A stretch of 64,000 nt of DNA from Caulobacteraceae bacterium (GTDB taxonomy: Bacteria > Pseudomonadota > Alphaproteobacteria > Caulobacterales > Aquidulcibacteraceae): contig WRPF01000001.1 of assembly GCA_009773335.1 (NCBI GenBank), forward strand, positions 124,001 to 188,000. Reading direction: 5' to 3'. Below are positions 26,677-36,559 of this stretch, piece after piece (the first letter of the stretch is position 1; every line of letters begins with the position of its first letter). The notes beneath the pieces are model-generated. The model had not been told where the DNA came from. It did not search any database and was given only the letters and a program-made list of their open reading frames with translations. A program made the position numbers and the translations under genes.

Positions 26677-27126
26677 TCAGGCCTGTTTTTCCCACCGGCC
26701 GGCGCCGGTTTCCTTCCAGTAGGCCACATCGTGGCCGCTGTCCTTTGCCGCCTTCCATTGCAACCGGGCATGAACGACCGCCGCCTCGTCGCGGCCGTCG
26801 AACATGACGCTGGCGCGTTCAAAGGCGTCGATGACGCCGGGGTCGGCGCCATCCACGAGGAACAGCGCCTTGGCGCCGTTCGGGGCGCTGCGTTCGCTGG
26901 TCAGCAGGATCGGCTGCTTTTCAGGCGCGCCGCGATTGCTGCGGGCATGGGGCAGGAAACCATCCTCGCGCACCGTCCACAGCGCTTCGTCGAGCGCGTC
27001 GAGCCGCTCCTCGATGGGCCCGCGCACCACCGCGCGCCAGCCGCGCTGAAGGCACTTCTCCAGCAGCGGCGCGAGCGCGGCCTCAAGCGAGGACCGCTCC
27101 AGGTGGTAGAACCAGAGCGAACTCAT
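26677..27126 (-). CDS. holC: DNA polymerase III subunit chi
   Basis: A 149-residue HolC, the clamp-loader accessory subunit that links the replisome to SSB. WFYHLERSSLEAALAPLLEKCLQRGWRAVV is characteristic, as are the ALDEALWTVREDGFLPHA and PILLTSE stretches and the C-terminal ARLQWKAAKDSGHDVAYWKE. Its start overlaps the pepA stop by 4 bases; pepA-holC adjacency is widely conserved in proteobacteria. Confidence 0.93.
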   Translation of the reverse strand: MSSLWFYHLERSSLEAALAPLLEKCLQRGWRAVVRGPIEERLDALDEALWTVREDGFLPHARSNRGAPEKQPILLTSERSAPNGAKALFLVDGADPGVIDAFERASVMFDGRDEAAVVHARLQWKAAKDSGHDVAYWKETGAGRWEKQA

Positions 27127-28616
27127 TCCTCGTAGCGGTTGGCCACCAGACGGTTGAGGATGCGCACGCCGAAGCCAGTCGCCCAGGCCGGCGACGTCGG
27201 ATCCTCATAGGGTGCGGGCTTCCAGGCGGTGCCGGCGATGTCGAGGTGCGCCCACGCGACGCCGTCCTTTACGAAGCGCTGCAGGAACTGCGCGGCGGTG
27301 ATCGACCCCGCCGCCGGCTTGCCGGAGATGTTCTTGATGTCAGCGTTGGGCGTGTCGATCATCTTGTCGTAGGCCGGCCCGAGCGGCAGGCGCCACACGG
27401 CCTCCCCTTCGGCGAGCCCCGCAGCAGTCAGATCGGCGGCCAGCGCGTCGTTGTTGCTGAACAGCCCCGCGTGCTCGTGGCCGAGCGAGATGATGATCGC
27501 GCCGGTGAGCGTGGCGAGGTCGACGATCGCCGTCGGGTTGAACTTTTCCTGCGCGTACCAGATGGCGTCGCACAGCACGAGGCGGCCTTCGGCGTCGGTG
27601 TTCAGCACCTCGATCGTCTGGCCGGACATGGAGGTGACGATATCACCCGGCCGCTGCGCGGCGCCGTCCGGCATGTTTTCCACGAGGCCGACGATGCCGA
27701 TGACGTTGGCCTTGGCCTTGCGCTTGGCGAGCGCCATCATGACGCCCGAGACGGCGGCCGCGCCGCCCATGTCGCCCTTCATCTCGTCCATGCCGGCGCC
27801 GGGCTTCAGCGAGATGCCGCCGGTGTCGAACGTGACGCCCTTGCCGACGAAACAGATGGGTTGAGCCGCCTTGTTCTTCGCGCCCTTCCAGCTCATCACG
27901 ACGAGCCGGCTCTCGCGCACGCTGCCCTGCCCCACGCCGAGGAGCGCGCCCATGCCGAGCTTCGTCATCTCCGCAACGTCGAGCACGGTGACCTCAAGGC
28001 CGAGGCTTTCCATCGCCTTGAGGCGGCTGGCGAATTCCGGTGGGTGCAATACGTTCGGCGGCTCGGACACAAGATCGCGCGCGAAGAAGACGCCCTCGAC
28101 CACGCCGGTGAGCGGATCGTACTTGCCCTTGGCGCCGGCGGCGCCCTCGGTGACGACCGTGACGTCCTTCAGGGACGGCTTGGCGTCCGGCTTCAGTTTC
28201 GTCTTGTAGCGGTCGAAGCGGTAGGTCGCGAGGTGCGCGCCGACGCCGGCCCGGGCCGCCGCCTCAGCGCCCGCGACGCCGCCGACGCCCTCGGCGTGCA
28301 GCGCGAGCGACTCGGCGCCCGTGGTGATCGTGCGGCGCACCGCCTGCGCCGCCCACTTTTCCACCGTCAGGCCGTCGGCCTTGTCCGGCGCGCCGACGCC
28401 GATCACCAGCAGACGACCGCTTTCGAGGTTGGCTGGCGCGAGAATCTCCAGCACCTGCCCCGCGCCGCCCGTGAACCGGGACGCCTTCATCGCACGTGTG
28501 ATGCCGCCGCCGGTCTTTTCGTCCAGCGCCTTGCCTGCCGCGAGCAGCACGCCACCCTCGCTCGCCATGACCGCCACGGCGTCCGCCTGGGCGTCGTTCT
28601 TGAATGTGATGTCCAT
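27123..28616 (-). CDS. pepA: Leucyl aminopeptidase PepA (M17)
   Basis: A 497-residue M17 cytosol aminopeptidase that removes N-terminal residues from peptides; in some bacteria it also binds DNA. The N-terminal macro-like domain leads into the metal-binding catalytic domain: GKGVTFDTGGISLKPG, GDMGGAAAV and the signature NTDAEGRL at about residues 337-344. First gene of the pepA-holC-I78 run. It diverges from lptF over a 183-base gap. Confidence 0.97.
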   Translation of the reverse strand: MDITFKNDAQADAVAVMASEGGVLLAAGKALDEKTGGGITRAMKASRFTGGAGQVLEILAPANLESGRLLVIGVGAPDKADGLTVEKWAAQAVRRTITTGAESLALHAEGVGGVAGAEAAARAGVGAHLATYRFDRYKTKLKPDAKPSLKDVTVVTEGAAGAKGKYDPLTGVVEGVFFARDLVSEPPNVLHPPEFASRLKAMESLGLEVTVLDVAEMTKLGMGALLGVGQGSVRESRLVVMSWKGAKNKAAQPICFVGKGVTFDTGGISLKPGAGMDEMKGDMGGAAAVSGVMMALAKRKAKANVIGIVGLVENMPDGAAQRPGDIVTSMSGQTIEVLNTDAEGRLVLCDAIWYAQEKFNPTAIVDLATLTGAIIISLGHEHAGLFSNNDALAADLTAAGLAEGEAVWRLPLGPAYDKMIDTPNADIKNISGKPAAGSITAAQFLQRFVKDGVAWAHLDIAGTAWKPAPYEDPTSPAWATGFGVRILNRLVANRYEE

Positions 28617-28799
28617 GAAGCCTCTCGTATGCGGCCGGAACGCACGCCGTGCGCCCGGACCGCTTCAACCTTGTTGCGGGCAGTGGTAGCTCTGCCCGGT
28701 CGGGTTGGAAAGATTGCCTCCCGCATGAGGCGCAAAACTCCCGGCGGCGGCCACAGTGGCGCCTTCGGAGGCGGCCAGACCGGACGCCAGAGGAACAGA

Positions 28800-29927
28800 A
28801 TGAAAGCGTTGCAGGCCTATCTCTTCCGGCAGGGCATGGTTCCGCTGCTGGCCATTCTCGGGGGCCTGGCGGGCGTCGCGATCCTGACGCAGGGGCTGAA
28901 CCAGCTCGACCTGATCGTCGACCAGCGGCAATCGGCGCTGGCGTTCATCTGGGTGACGCTGCTGTCGATGCCACAGCTGATCTCCCTGATCATGCCGCTG
29001 GCGGTGTTCTTTGCGGTGACCTACGCGGTCAACCGCATGCACACGGAGAGCGAGATCGCGGTGGCGTTCGCCGCCGGCGTGTCGCCCTGGCAGATCGTGT
29101 CGCCGATCCTGAAACTCGCGTCGGTCGCTGCGCTCGCGCACCTCGCGGTCAACGTGCTCATCCAGCCCGCAAGCTACCGGGAAATGCGCGAGACGGTGCA
29201 CGCCATGCGCAGCGATTTCGCCGCATCGCTCGTGCGCGCCGGCGAGTTCACGACGCCCGCGGACGGGCTCACCTTCTATGCACGCGAAGTCGGCGCCGGC
29301 GGCGTGCTGCGCGACCTTTTCATCGATGACCGCCGCAATACGAACCGCCCGACGACATACACGGCCCGTTTCGGTCTTATCCGCAAGACCCCGGCGGGAA
29401 TCCCCGCCGTCGTCATGCAGCAAGGCCAGATCCAGCAACCCAAGCCGGACGGCTCGGTCGACCTTCTCGATTTCGATCAGTACACGCTTGAACTGGGCGC
29501 ATTCGTGTCCGCGGAGGACGACTACGTCCTGAAGCCCTCCGACCGCTTCCTCGCCGAACTCTTCTTTCCCGACCTCATCTACTACTACGACCAGCGCAAC
29601 GCCGATCGCTTCCTCGCCGAGGGCCACCACCGGCTGTCGAGTCCGCTGCTCGACCCGGCTCTCGCGCTGATAGCGCTCGCAGGCCTTCTGGCCGGCGACT
29701 TCAGCCGGCGTGGCTACGGCCAGCGCATCGCGGTCGCCGCCGCCGCCGCGCTGACCGTGCGGATTTTCGCGCTCGGCATCCAGGCGGCGTGCGTTGACGA
29801 GCCGGCGCTCAATCCGTTGCAGTATGTTTTTCCGCTCGCCGTTTCCGTCGTCGCCTTCTGGATGCTGCAGGCGCCGCGAAAGCCGGCTCAAGGACCGGCC
29901 GCGGCCGGTCTGACGATGGCGAGGTAG
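28800..29927 (+). CDS. lptF: LPS export ABC transporter permease LptF
   Basis: A 375-residue inner-membrane permease of the YjgP/YjgQ family, part of LptB2FG that extracts LPS and pushes it along the Lpt bridge. Three N-terminal membrane helices (for example MVPLLAILGGLAGVAILTQGL, LISLIMPLAVFFAVTYAV), a periplasmic jellyroll (about 120-260), then three C-terminal helices. AGAGGAACAGA precedes ATG at 28800. First gene of the lptF-lptG-lptD-surA-pdxA-rsmA run; 4 bases separate it from lptG. Confidence 0.95.
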   Translation: MKALQAYLFRQGMVPLLAILGGLAGVAILTQGLNQLDLIVDQRQSALAFIWVTLLSMPQLISLIMPLAVFFAVTYAVNRMHTESEIAVAFAAGVSPWQIVSPILKLASVAALAHLAVNVLIQPASYREMRETVHAMRSDFAASLVRAGEFTTPADGLTFYAREVGAGGVLRDLFIDDRRNTNRPTTYTARFGLIRKTPAGIPAVVMQQGQIQQPKPDGSVDLLDFDQYTLELGAFVSAEDDYVLKPSDRFLAELFFPDLIYYYDQRNADRFLAEGHHRLSSPLLDPALALIALAGLLAGDFSRRGYGQRIAVAAAAALTVRIFALGIQAACVDEPALNPLQYVFPLAVSVVAFWMLQAPRKPAQGPAAAGLTMAR

Positions 29928-29931
29928 GGCT

Positions 29932-31041
29932 ATGGGATTTCTCTTCACGGGACTCGGCCGGTATCTCTTCCTGCGCACGCTGAGCGGCTTCGGCATAGCG
30001 CTCGCCGCAGTCGCGGCCTCGATCCTGCTCGTCGATGTGGTCGAGCAGCTGCGCACAGTCGGATCGCGCACGGATCTGTCGCTCTGGCAGGCGCTGGGAC
30101 TGACCGCGTTGAAGACGCCGATGCTGATCGAGCAGACGCTGCCGTTCGTCGTGCTCGCGGGCGCGATGATCGGTCTCGTGCAACTCAACCGGCGCAGCGA
30201 ACTCATCGCCCTGCGGGCGTCGGGGGTCTCGGCGTGGCGCTTCCTGGCGCCCACCGCCGCCGCCGCGCTCCTCATCGGCGTGTTCGCCACCACCGTCCTG
30301 AACCCGATCGGCGCGCGGCTCTACGAGCGGTTTGAATCGATCCAGGCCCGGATCGAGGGCGAGAACCAATCGGACGTCGTCACCCGCAACGGCGTGTGGC
30401 TGCGCCAGGGCGACGCCACGAGCCAGACCGTCATCCACGCCGAATCCATCGATCAGAACTCCACCACGCTCCGGAAGGTGACTTTCTTCGTCTTCGAGGT
30501 GCGCGAGGACGGCGCCCTGTCCTTCGTCAACCGGATCAACGCCGAAGAAGCGGTGCTGCGGCCGAGCAGCATGTGGGAGCTGCGCAGCCTCGTCTGGGCG
30601 CGGCCGGGCGAGCCGCCCGTGGCCGAGCCGGTCGTGTCGATCCCCACGACGCTTGAGGCCAACGCCCTGTTCGACACCTTCGTGACACCGGGATCCCTCT
30701 CCTTCTGGCGCCTGCCGGCGTTCATCGGGGCGGCCAAATCCGCAGGGCTCGCGCCTACACGGTACGAACTGAAGTACCAGAGCCTGCTGGCGCTGCCGCT
30801 TCTGCTGGTCGCGATGGCCAGTCTCGGCGCGGTCTTCTCCCTGAGGTTGCAGCGGCTCGGCGGGCTCGCAGGATACGTGACCATGGGGATAGCGGGCGGT
30901 TTCGTCCTGTATTTTTCCGGGCAGCTCGCGGCGGCGTTTGCAGTCACCGAGGTGGTTCCGCCCCAGATCGCGGCCTGGGCGCCGGCGCTGACGGGCTTCT
31001 TCGCCTCGCTCGCCATCCTGAGCTTTGTAGAGGACGGCTGA
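29932..31041 (+). CDS. lptG: LPS export ABC transporter permease LptG
   Basis: A 369-residue partner of LptF with the same three-plus-three helix plan and a central periplasmic domain. LGRYLFLRTLSGFGIALAAVAASILLVDVVEQLR opens the protein; ELIALRASGVSAWRFLAP is the coupling helix for LptB. The last helices run AAWAPALTGFFASLAILSF. GAGG lies about 8 bases before the ATG. Confidence 0.95.
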   Translation: MGFLFTGLGRYLFLRTLSGFGIALAAVAASILLVDVVEQLRTVGSRTDLSLWQALGLTALKTPMLIEQTLPFVVLAGAMIGLVQLNRRSELIALRASGVSAWRFLAPTAAAALLIGVFATTVLNPIGARLYERFESIQARIEGENQSDVVTRNGVWLRQGDATSQTVIHAESIDQNSTTLRKVTFFVFEVREDGALSFVNRINAEEAVLRPSSMWELRSLVWARPGEPPVAEPVVSIPTTLEANALFDTFVTPGSLSFWRLPAFIGAAKSAGLAPTRYELKYQSLLALPLLLVAMASLGAVFSLRLQRLGGLAGYVTMGIAGGFVLYFSGQLAAAFAVTEVVPPQIAAWAPALTGFFASLAILSFVEDG

Positions 31042-31121
31042 GGAAATCCGGGCCGACTGCTTTACGGACGGGCTCCGACGGGGCTAGGTAAACGCGGGGA
31101 ATCGTCGTGAGAGGGCCGTTA

Positions 31122-33350
31122 ATGACCCGTTCGGGGGAAGTGGCCGGCCGGTGGTTTGAACGTGCGCCGGGCCCATGGGCCGCAGCGCTCGCGGCCATCC
31201 TGCTCGCTTCGGCGGGCTCGACTGCGGCTGCGCAGGAGCGCCCGGCCGTCTCGTCGGATCAGCCGGTCGTGGTCCTTGAGGCCGATACCCTCGTCAAGGA
31301 CGACGCCACGCAGACCATCACCGCCGAAGGCAATGTCGAAGCCCGCTATCAGGGCCGGACGTTGCGGACCAAGCGGCTCATCTACAATCTTGTAGACAAC
31401 ACGATCCGCGCGCAGGGCGGCGTGGAGATCATCGATCCGGACGGCACAGTCCGTTACGCCGATGAAGTGGAGGTCGACGAGCGACTCGACACCGGCGTGG
31501 CCACAGGCTTCGGCGCGCGTATCGCCGGCGGCGGCACGGCCGCCGCAGCTGCGGCCGTGCGCCCTTCGCCAGGGCGCAACGAACTGCAGCGTGTCGTCTA
31601 CACTGCCTGCCCGATCTGCAAAGTCGAAGGCGGCAAGACCGAAGGCCCGACCTGGACCCTGCGCGCGCGTAGCGCTGTGCAGGACCAGAACTCGAAGATG
31701 ATTTCCTACCGGGATGTGGTGCTGCAGTTCGGCGGCGTCCCGGTGATCTACCTTCCCTACTTCGCACACCCCGATCCATCGAGCGGACCGCGATCGGGAT
31801 TGCTTCCGCCCGACATCGGCAGCAACCGCCGCCTCGGCGCATTCTACCAACAGCCGTACCACTGGGCGATTTCACCGTTCCAGGATCTCACCGTCGCGCC
31901 GCGCGTGCACGGCAACGTAAACCCGATCCTCGGGCTGGAGTATCGCAAGCGCTTCTATTCCGGCGACCTGCGCCTGGAAGGCACCGTATCCTACGATCAG
32001 GACTTCGACGGCGACGGAAACAAGTTTGGCGAAGAGTCTGTGCGCGGACACCTCTTCGGCAACGGCCTCTTCAAGATCGACGATTTCTGGTCATGGGGTT
32101 TCGGCGTCGAGCGCGCCGCCGACGACCTGTACCTCCGTCGCTACGACCTGAACGGCGAGGGGCGCGCCCGCGGGCCGTTCATCGGCGACAATCTGCGGCT
32201 GATCTCGCAACTCTACACGACCGGCCAGAGTGAAAACACGTTCGGCTCTCTCTCTGTTGTCTCTATCCAGGGCCTGCGCGCGGTCGACGACAGCGCGGTG
32301 CTGCCGCTCATCGCGCCGCTCGGCGAACTTGAGCATGTGGTCCGCGATCCGTTTTTCGACGGACAACTGAAACTGCAGGCGTCCACCGCGTCGCTCTACC
32401 GGCAGGACGCCGGCATCGACAGCGCGCGCGTCTCGGTCGGCGGGGAATGGCGGCTCGATCGCATGGTCGGGCCCGGCATGGTCGTTGCGCCGTTCGCGCA
32501 GACCCGCGCCGACGTCTATCGCATCGGCAACGCGCCCACCGCCAAGGACGAGGCGTTTACCCGTAGCGTGGGCCTCGCCGGCGTCGAGGTGCGCTGGCCA
32601 TTCATGCGCCCAGGCCGCAACTTCGACGTGATCCTCGAACCGATCGGCATGGCCGCCATAGGGTATGGTGACAACGACGTACGGATCGTCAACGAAGACA
32701 GTCTGGCGTTCGAACTCGACGATACAAACCTCTTCCGCCCGAACGCGGCGCCGAACTACGACCTTTGGGAATCCGGGGCCCGCGGCAGCCTGGGCGTCCG
32801 CGCCACGGCGCGCGGCCACGACAACAAGTCCGCCAGCGTGATGGTCGGCCGGCGCTGGCGCGATGACGCCGAGCCCCGGTTCAACCGGCTCACCAACCTC
32901 GACGACGAGACTTCCGACTGGGTCGGCGCCGTCGATGCCGATCTCGGCCAGAGCCTGCAGGCCAACGTCCGTTTCCGCGTGGCGGACAAGGATTTGTCGC
33001 TTGTCCGCATGGACGCCTCGGTCCGGGCGTCGCTGTGGCGAATTTCGACCGAAGCGCGCTACTTCCAGGTGGACGAGGCCCTGCGGCCCGGCGACCCGAA
33101 CCGTGAAATCCGCGGCGGCGTCGGCATCCGCCTCACGGACAAGTGGTCGTTCTCGTACAACCTTCAGCGCGATCTCGATTCTGACATTAATCTCGGCCAG
33201 AACATCCACCTGATGTATCGCGACGATTGCACCTTCCTCGATTTCGGCTACGTCCGCTCCGAGACGACCGACCGCGTGCTGGGGCCCAACGAAGGGTTCC
33301 AGGTCCGGGTTGGCCTTACCTCACTCGGCGTTTTCGGCGGCGGCGACTGA
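31122..33350 (+). CDS. lptD: LPS-assembly protein LptD
   Basis: A 742-residue outer-membrane LptD with signal peptide (hydrophobic about 20-37, ending AAAQ). The N-terminal OstA/LptA-like jellyroll (ADTLVKDDATQTITAEGNVEARY) receives LPS and the long C-terminal part (about 220 onward) is the beta-barrel. Cysteines are few: a CPIC pair near residue 165 and one in DDCTF close to the C-terminus, so the disulfide scheme differs from that of E. coli. ATG at 31122 is chosen over GTG at 31107 because AGAGG lies 8 bases upstream of it. Works with lptF/G in the same run. Confidence 0.95.
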   Translation: MTRSGEVAGRWFERAPGPWAAALAAILLASAGSTAAAQERPAVSSDQPVVVLEADTLVKDDATQTITAEGNVEARYQGRTLRTKRLIYNLVDNTIRAQGGVEIIDPDGTVRYADEVEVDERLDTGVATGFGARIAGGGTAAAAAAVRPSPGRNELQRVVYTACPICKVEGGKTEGPTWTLRARSAVQDQNSKMISYRDVVLQFGGVPVIYLPYFAHPDPSSGPRSGLLPPDIGSNRRLGAFYQQPYHWAISPFQDLTVAPRVHGNVNPILGLEYRKRFYSGDLRLEGTVSYDQDFDGDGNKFGEESVRGHLFGNGLFKIDDFWSWGFGVERAADDLYLRRYDLNGEGRARGPFIGDNLRLISQLYTTGQSENTFGSLSVVSIQGLRAVDDSAVLPLIAPLGELEHVVRDPFFDGQLKLQASTASLYRQDAGIDSARVSVGGEWRLDRMVGPGMVVAPFAQTRADVYRIGNAPTAKDEAFTRSVGLAGVEVRWPFMRPGRNFDVILEPIGMAAIGYGDNDVRIVNEDSLAFELDDTNLFRPNAAPNYDLWESGARGSLGVRATARGHDNKSASVMVGRRWRDDAEPRFNRLTNLDDETSDWVGAVDADLGQSLQANVRFRVADKDLSLVRMDASVRASLWRISTEARYFQVDEALRPGDPNREIRGGVGIRLTDKWSFSYNLQRDLDSDINLGQNIHLMYRDDCTFLDFGYVRSETTDRVLGPNEGFQVRVGLTSLGVFGGGD

Positions 33351-33402
33351 GAGAAGCGGCGCAGCGTCGATCGACGAAAAAGCGCGTACGGAGTTCCTTC
33401 GC

Positions 33403-34680
33403 ATGACCTGGAAGACCAAACTGGCGACCGCCGCCTTCGCCGCCAGCGTATGCCTGGCCTTGGCGCCGGGCGTGGCGACATCACAGCAGCCTGCCGCAAC
33501 CCGTCCCGCGCCGCGGGCGGTGAACCCTGCGGCGGGCGTCGCCGCCATCGTCAATGACGAGGTGATCTCCACGTACGACGTGAACCAGCGGGCTTCCCTG
33601 CTGCTGGCCGGCGCCGGTATCGAGCCCAGCCGCGAAAACCTCGACCGCGCCCGCTCGCAGGCGATGCGCGACCTGGTGGACGAACGCCTGCAGATGCAGG
33701 AAGCGAAGGAAAAGAAGATCACCGTCGAACCGGCGCAGGTTGACCGCCAGATCGGCGAGATCGCGCGGCAGAACGGCACGAGTGCGGAAACACTGCGCAC
33801 CCAGCTCGCCGCCAACGGGATCGGTCTGCAGACACTGAGGGCGCAGATCGAATCGGACATCGCGTGGCGACGGCTGGTCAACGGTCGCTTCGGTTCGCGC
33901 ATCCGCATCTCGGACGGCAAGGTCACCGACGCGCTGGCGCGGGTCACCGCCAACTCGTCCAAACCGCAGGCGCTGGTGTCGGAGATCATGATTGCAGCCG
34001 AATCCGACGAGGAACTCGCGCAGGCAGATTCCATCGCCGCGCGCCTGCTTGAGGAAATCCGCGGCGGGGCGCCGTTCTCCGGCGTCGCGCGGCAATTCTC
34101 GGCGGCGTCGTCGGCGGCATCCGGCGGCGACCTCGGCTGGTTGTCGCAGGGTGAGTTGAGGCCTGAGCTACAGGCGGTTGTCGATCAACTGCAACCGGGA
34201 CAGGTTTCGGTTCCCGTGCGCGCGCCGGGCGGCGTCTACATCGTGGCCGTGCGCGAGAAGCGCGCGGGGGTGGATCCCGCGAGCGCGACAAGCGTCTCGC
34301 TGTTGCAGGTCACCGCGCCGGCGACGTCGCGCACGCTGTTTGAACGCCAGATGCGCCGGGTGGATGGATGCGACACCGTCCAGCGGCTCGTCACGAACGT
34401 CTCCGGCGCACAGGTCGTCGAACTCGGAAACGCGCTGGAGTCGGACCTCTCTCCCGAAGTCCGCGCGCGCATCAATGGCGTCGACGACGCCAAGGCGACC
34501 GCAGTAATCGAAACGCCGAACGGTCTGTCCGCACTTATCGTGTGCGCGCGCCAGTCGGCTGGCGGCGGGCTGCCGTCGCGCCAGGAAATCGAGAACCGCC
34601 TGTTTGATCAGGAGATGGCGATGTTGTCGCAACGCTATCTGCGCAACCTGCGACGGGATTCCACCATCATCACCCGGTGA
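33403..34680 (+). CDS. surA: SurA-type periplasmic peptidyl-prolyl isomerase
   Basis: A 425-residue periplasmic chaperone with signal peptide (MTWKTKLATAAFAASVCLALAPGVATS) that escorts outer-membrane proteins, including LptD. The SurA N-terminal domain (AAIVNDEVISTYDVNQRASLLL onwards) is followed by a parvulin domain at about 190-290 (ALVSEIMI, FSGVARQFS, GGDLGWLSQGELRPEL) and a less conserved C-terminal part. Only one clear parvulin module is visible. Start at 33403 follows GGAG and opens the signal peptide. The stop overlaps pdxA by 4 bases. Confidence 0.93.
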   Translation: MTWKTKLATAAFAASVCLALAPGVATSQQPAATRPAPRAVNPAAGVAAIVNDEVISTYDVNQRASLLLAGAGIEPSRENLDRARSQAMRDLVDERLQMQEAKEKKITVEPAQVDRQIGEIARQNGTSAETLRTQLAANGIGLQTLRAQIESDIAWRRLVNGRFGSRIRISDGKVTDALARVTANSSKPQALVSEIMIAAESDEELAQADSIAARLLEEIRGGAPFSGVARQFSAASSAASGGDLGWLSQGELRPELQAVVDQLQPGQVSVPVRAPGGVYIVAVREKRAGVDPASATSVSLLQVTAPATSRTLFERQMRRVDGCDTVQRLVTNVSGAQVVELGNALESDLSPEVRARINGVDDAKATAVIETPNGLSALIVCARQSAGGGLPSRQEIENRLFDQEMAMLSQRYLRNLRRDSTIITR

Positions 34681-35702
34681 GCGCGCGTCCGATCGCGGTC
34701 TCGATGGGCGATCCCGCCGGGATCGGGCTGGAGATTGCTGCGCGGACGTGGGCGGAACGCGATGGCGAGACGCCGCCCTTCTATGTGATCGGAGATCAGG
34801 AAGCGGCGATGCGAGCGGCGCATCGGGCCGGGATCGCCCTGACGACGATGGGTGTCGACGAGAGCATGTGCGCGCAAGCATCGGGGCTTTTCCGGCAAGG
34901 ACTCCCCTTCGTGCCTGAAGCACTTTCCCAGTTGGAAACGCCCGGCGCGCCCTGCACGGCCAATTCGAGATCCGTCATCAGCGCGATCGAGCGCGGCGTC
35001 TCACACGTGCGTTCTGGTCTCGCGCTGGCCTTGGTCACCCTGCCGATCGCGAAATCCGTTCTATATGACGCGGGATTCCGACATCCGGGCCATACCGAGT
35101 TCATCGCGCATCTGACGGCGGACATGGCGTACGTCGGCTCTCGCGGTCCCGTGATGATGCTCGCGACCGAAGGGCTGCGCGTCGCGCTCGTCACCATCCA
35201 CGCGCCGCTGTCAGACGTAGCTGCGACATTGACGACGGCGGACATCGTCGCGAAAGCAAGTGTCGTACTGAACGCGCTCTCGCGTGACTTCGGCGTAACG
35301 CGCCCGCGGTTGGCGTTGGCGGGACTCAATCCACATGCGGGCGAAAGCGGTTCCATCGGCCGCGAGGAAATCGAGGTGATCAATCCGGCGGCGGCGCAGT
35401 TGCGCGCCGAAGGCCATGACGTCAGTGACGCCAGGCCCGCCGATACGCTCTTTCATGCGGAAGCCCGCGCGCGCTATGACGCCGTTCTCTGCATGTACCA
35501 TGATCAAGGGCTTATTCCCCTCAAAATGCTCGACTTCTGGGGTGGCGTGAACATCACGCTTGGCCTGCCCGTGGTGCGCACGTCTCCCGATCACGGCACG
35601 GGCTTCGACATCGCAGGCAAGGGCGTCGCCCGCGCCGACAGCTTCCGGGCCGCCCTGCGTGCGGCCGCCGACATCGCCGCGTACCGCGCTGCGCGCGCAT
35701 GA
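34677..35702 (+). CDS. pdxA: 4-hydroxythreonine-4-phosphate dehydrogenase
   Basis: A 341-residue PdxA, which oxidises 4-phosphohydroxy-threonine in pyridoxal phosphate synthesis. MGDPAGIGLEI at the N-terminus, FRHPGHTEFIAHLT, LNPHAGESGSIGREE and MYHDQGLIPLKM carry the substrate and metal His/Asp residues. It starts with GTG in the GTGA overlap with surA and ends in an ATGA overlap with rsmA, so the three are translationally linked, as in many alphaproteobacteria. Confidence 0.96.
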   Translation: MSARPIAVSMGDPAGIGLEIAARTWAERDGETPPFYVIGDQEAAMRAAHRAGIALTTMGVDESMCAQASGLFRQGLPFVPEALSQLETPGAPCTANSRSVISAIERGVSHVRSGLALALVTLPIAKSVLYDAGFRHPGHTEFIAHLTADMAYVGSRGPVMMLATEGLRVALVTIHAPLSDVAATLTTADIVAKASVVLNALSRDFGVTRPRLALAGLNPHAGESGSIGREEIEVINPAAAQLRAEGHDVSDARPADTLFHAEARARYDAVLCMYHDQGLIPLKMLDFWGGVNITLGLPVVRTSPDHGTGFDIAGKGVARADSFRAALRAAADIAAYRAARA

Positions 35703-36559
35703 ACGCGGACGCCCTCCCCTCGCTGAAGAGCCTGCTCGAACGCGAGGGGTTGTGGGCGCGCAAGAGCCTGGGCCAGCACTTCCTCCTCGACCTCGATCTC
35801 ACGCGACGCATCGCACGCGCGGCGGGCGACCTCGCCGGCAAGACGGTGATCGAGATCGGCCCTGGCCCGGGCGGACTGACGCGTGCGTTGCTCGAAGCAG
35901 GCGCCGATCCGGTGATCGCGGTGGAAAAGGATCCGCGCTTCATCGCGATCCTCGCCGAATTGATTCCGTGGTCCGATGGTCGCCTGCGGATCATCGAAGG
36001 CGATGCGAGCGACGTTGACGAGGCAGCGCTTGTCGACGATGCGCTCGGCGCGCCGATCGTCGCCAACCTGCCCTACAACGTCGGCACGGCGTTGCTCGTG
36101 AAATGGCTCAAGGCCGGCGCTTGGCGGGGGCCGATGACGCTCATGTTCCAGCTTGAGGTTGCCGAACGCATCGTCGCGGCGCCCGGCGCGGACGCCTACG
36201 GGCGCCTCGCTGTGCTGGCGCAGGCGGTGACGCGGGCGCGCATCGTGCTGCGGGTGCCGCCGCGCGCGTTCACGCCGCCGCCGAAGGTCGCGTCCGCCGT
36301 CGTTCATCTCGTTGATCGTGCGGACCGGTTCGCAGATCTCGACGCGCTGGAGCGCGTGACGGCCGCCGCGTTCGGCCAGCGACGGAAAATGCTGCGCTCA
36401 AGTTTCGCCAGTCTCGCGGGGCCGGCATCGGAGAGTCTGCTAACGGCGGCAGGTATCGCGCCGACCGAGCGTGCGGAGCAGGTCGACGTAGCGGCGTTCT
36501 GCAGACTTGCGACGCTGTGGCGCGCACATCAATCCGGGGGCGCTCAGGTGTCTTCCTGA
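35699..36559 (+). CDS. rsmA: 16S rRNA dimethyladenosine transferase
   Basis: A 286-residue RsmA (KsgA), which dimethylates A1518 and A1519 of 16S rRNA in late 30S assembly. SLGQHFLLD at 22-30, SAM motif VIEIGPGPGGLTRALLE near 52-68, and the catalytic NLPYNV near 122. The C-terminal rRNA-recognition region includes PPRAFTPPPKVASAV and FGQRRKMLRSS. Last gene of the lpt-surA-pdxA run; it overlaps the converging gmk gene by 16 bases. Confidence 0.97.
   Translation: MNADALPSLKSLLEREGLWARKSLGQHFLLDLDLTRRIARAAGDLAGKTVIEIGPGPGGLTRALLEAGADPVIAVEKDPRFIAILAELIPWSDGRLRIIEGDASDVDEAALVDDALGAPIVANLPYNVGTALLVKWLKAGAWRGPMTLMFQLEVAERIVAAPGADAYGRLAVLAQAVTRARIVLRVPPRAFTPPPKVASAVVHLVDRADRFADLDALERVTAAAFGQRRKMLRSSFASLAGPASESLLTAAGIAPTERAEQVDVAAFCRLATLWRAHQSGGAQVSS

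Noticed and set aside
27246-28799. Upstream 518-codon extension of the lptF frame
   Set aside because: It runs antisense through pepA; LptF homology and the ribosome site begin at 28800.
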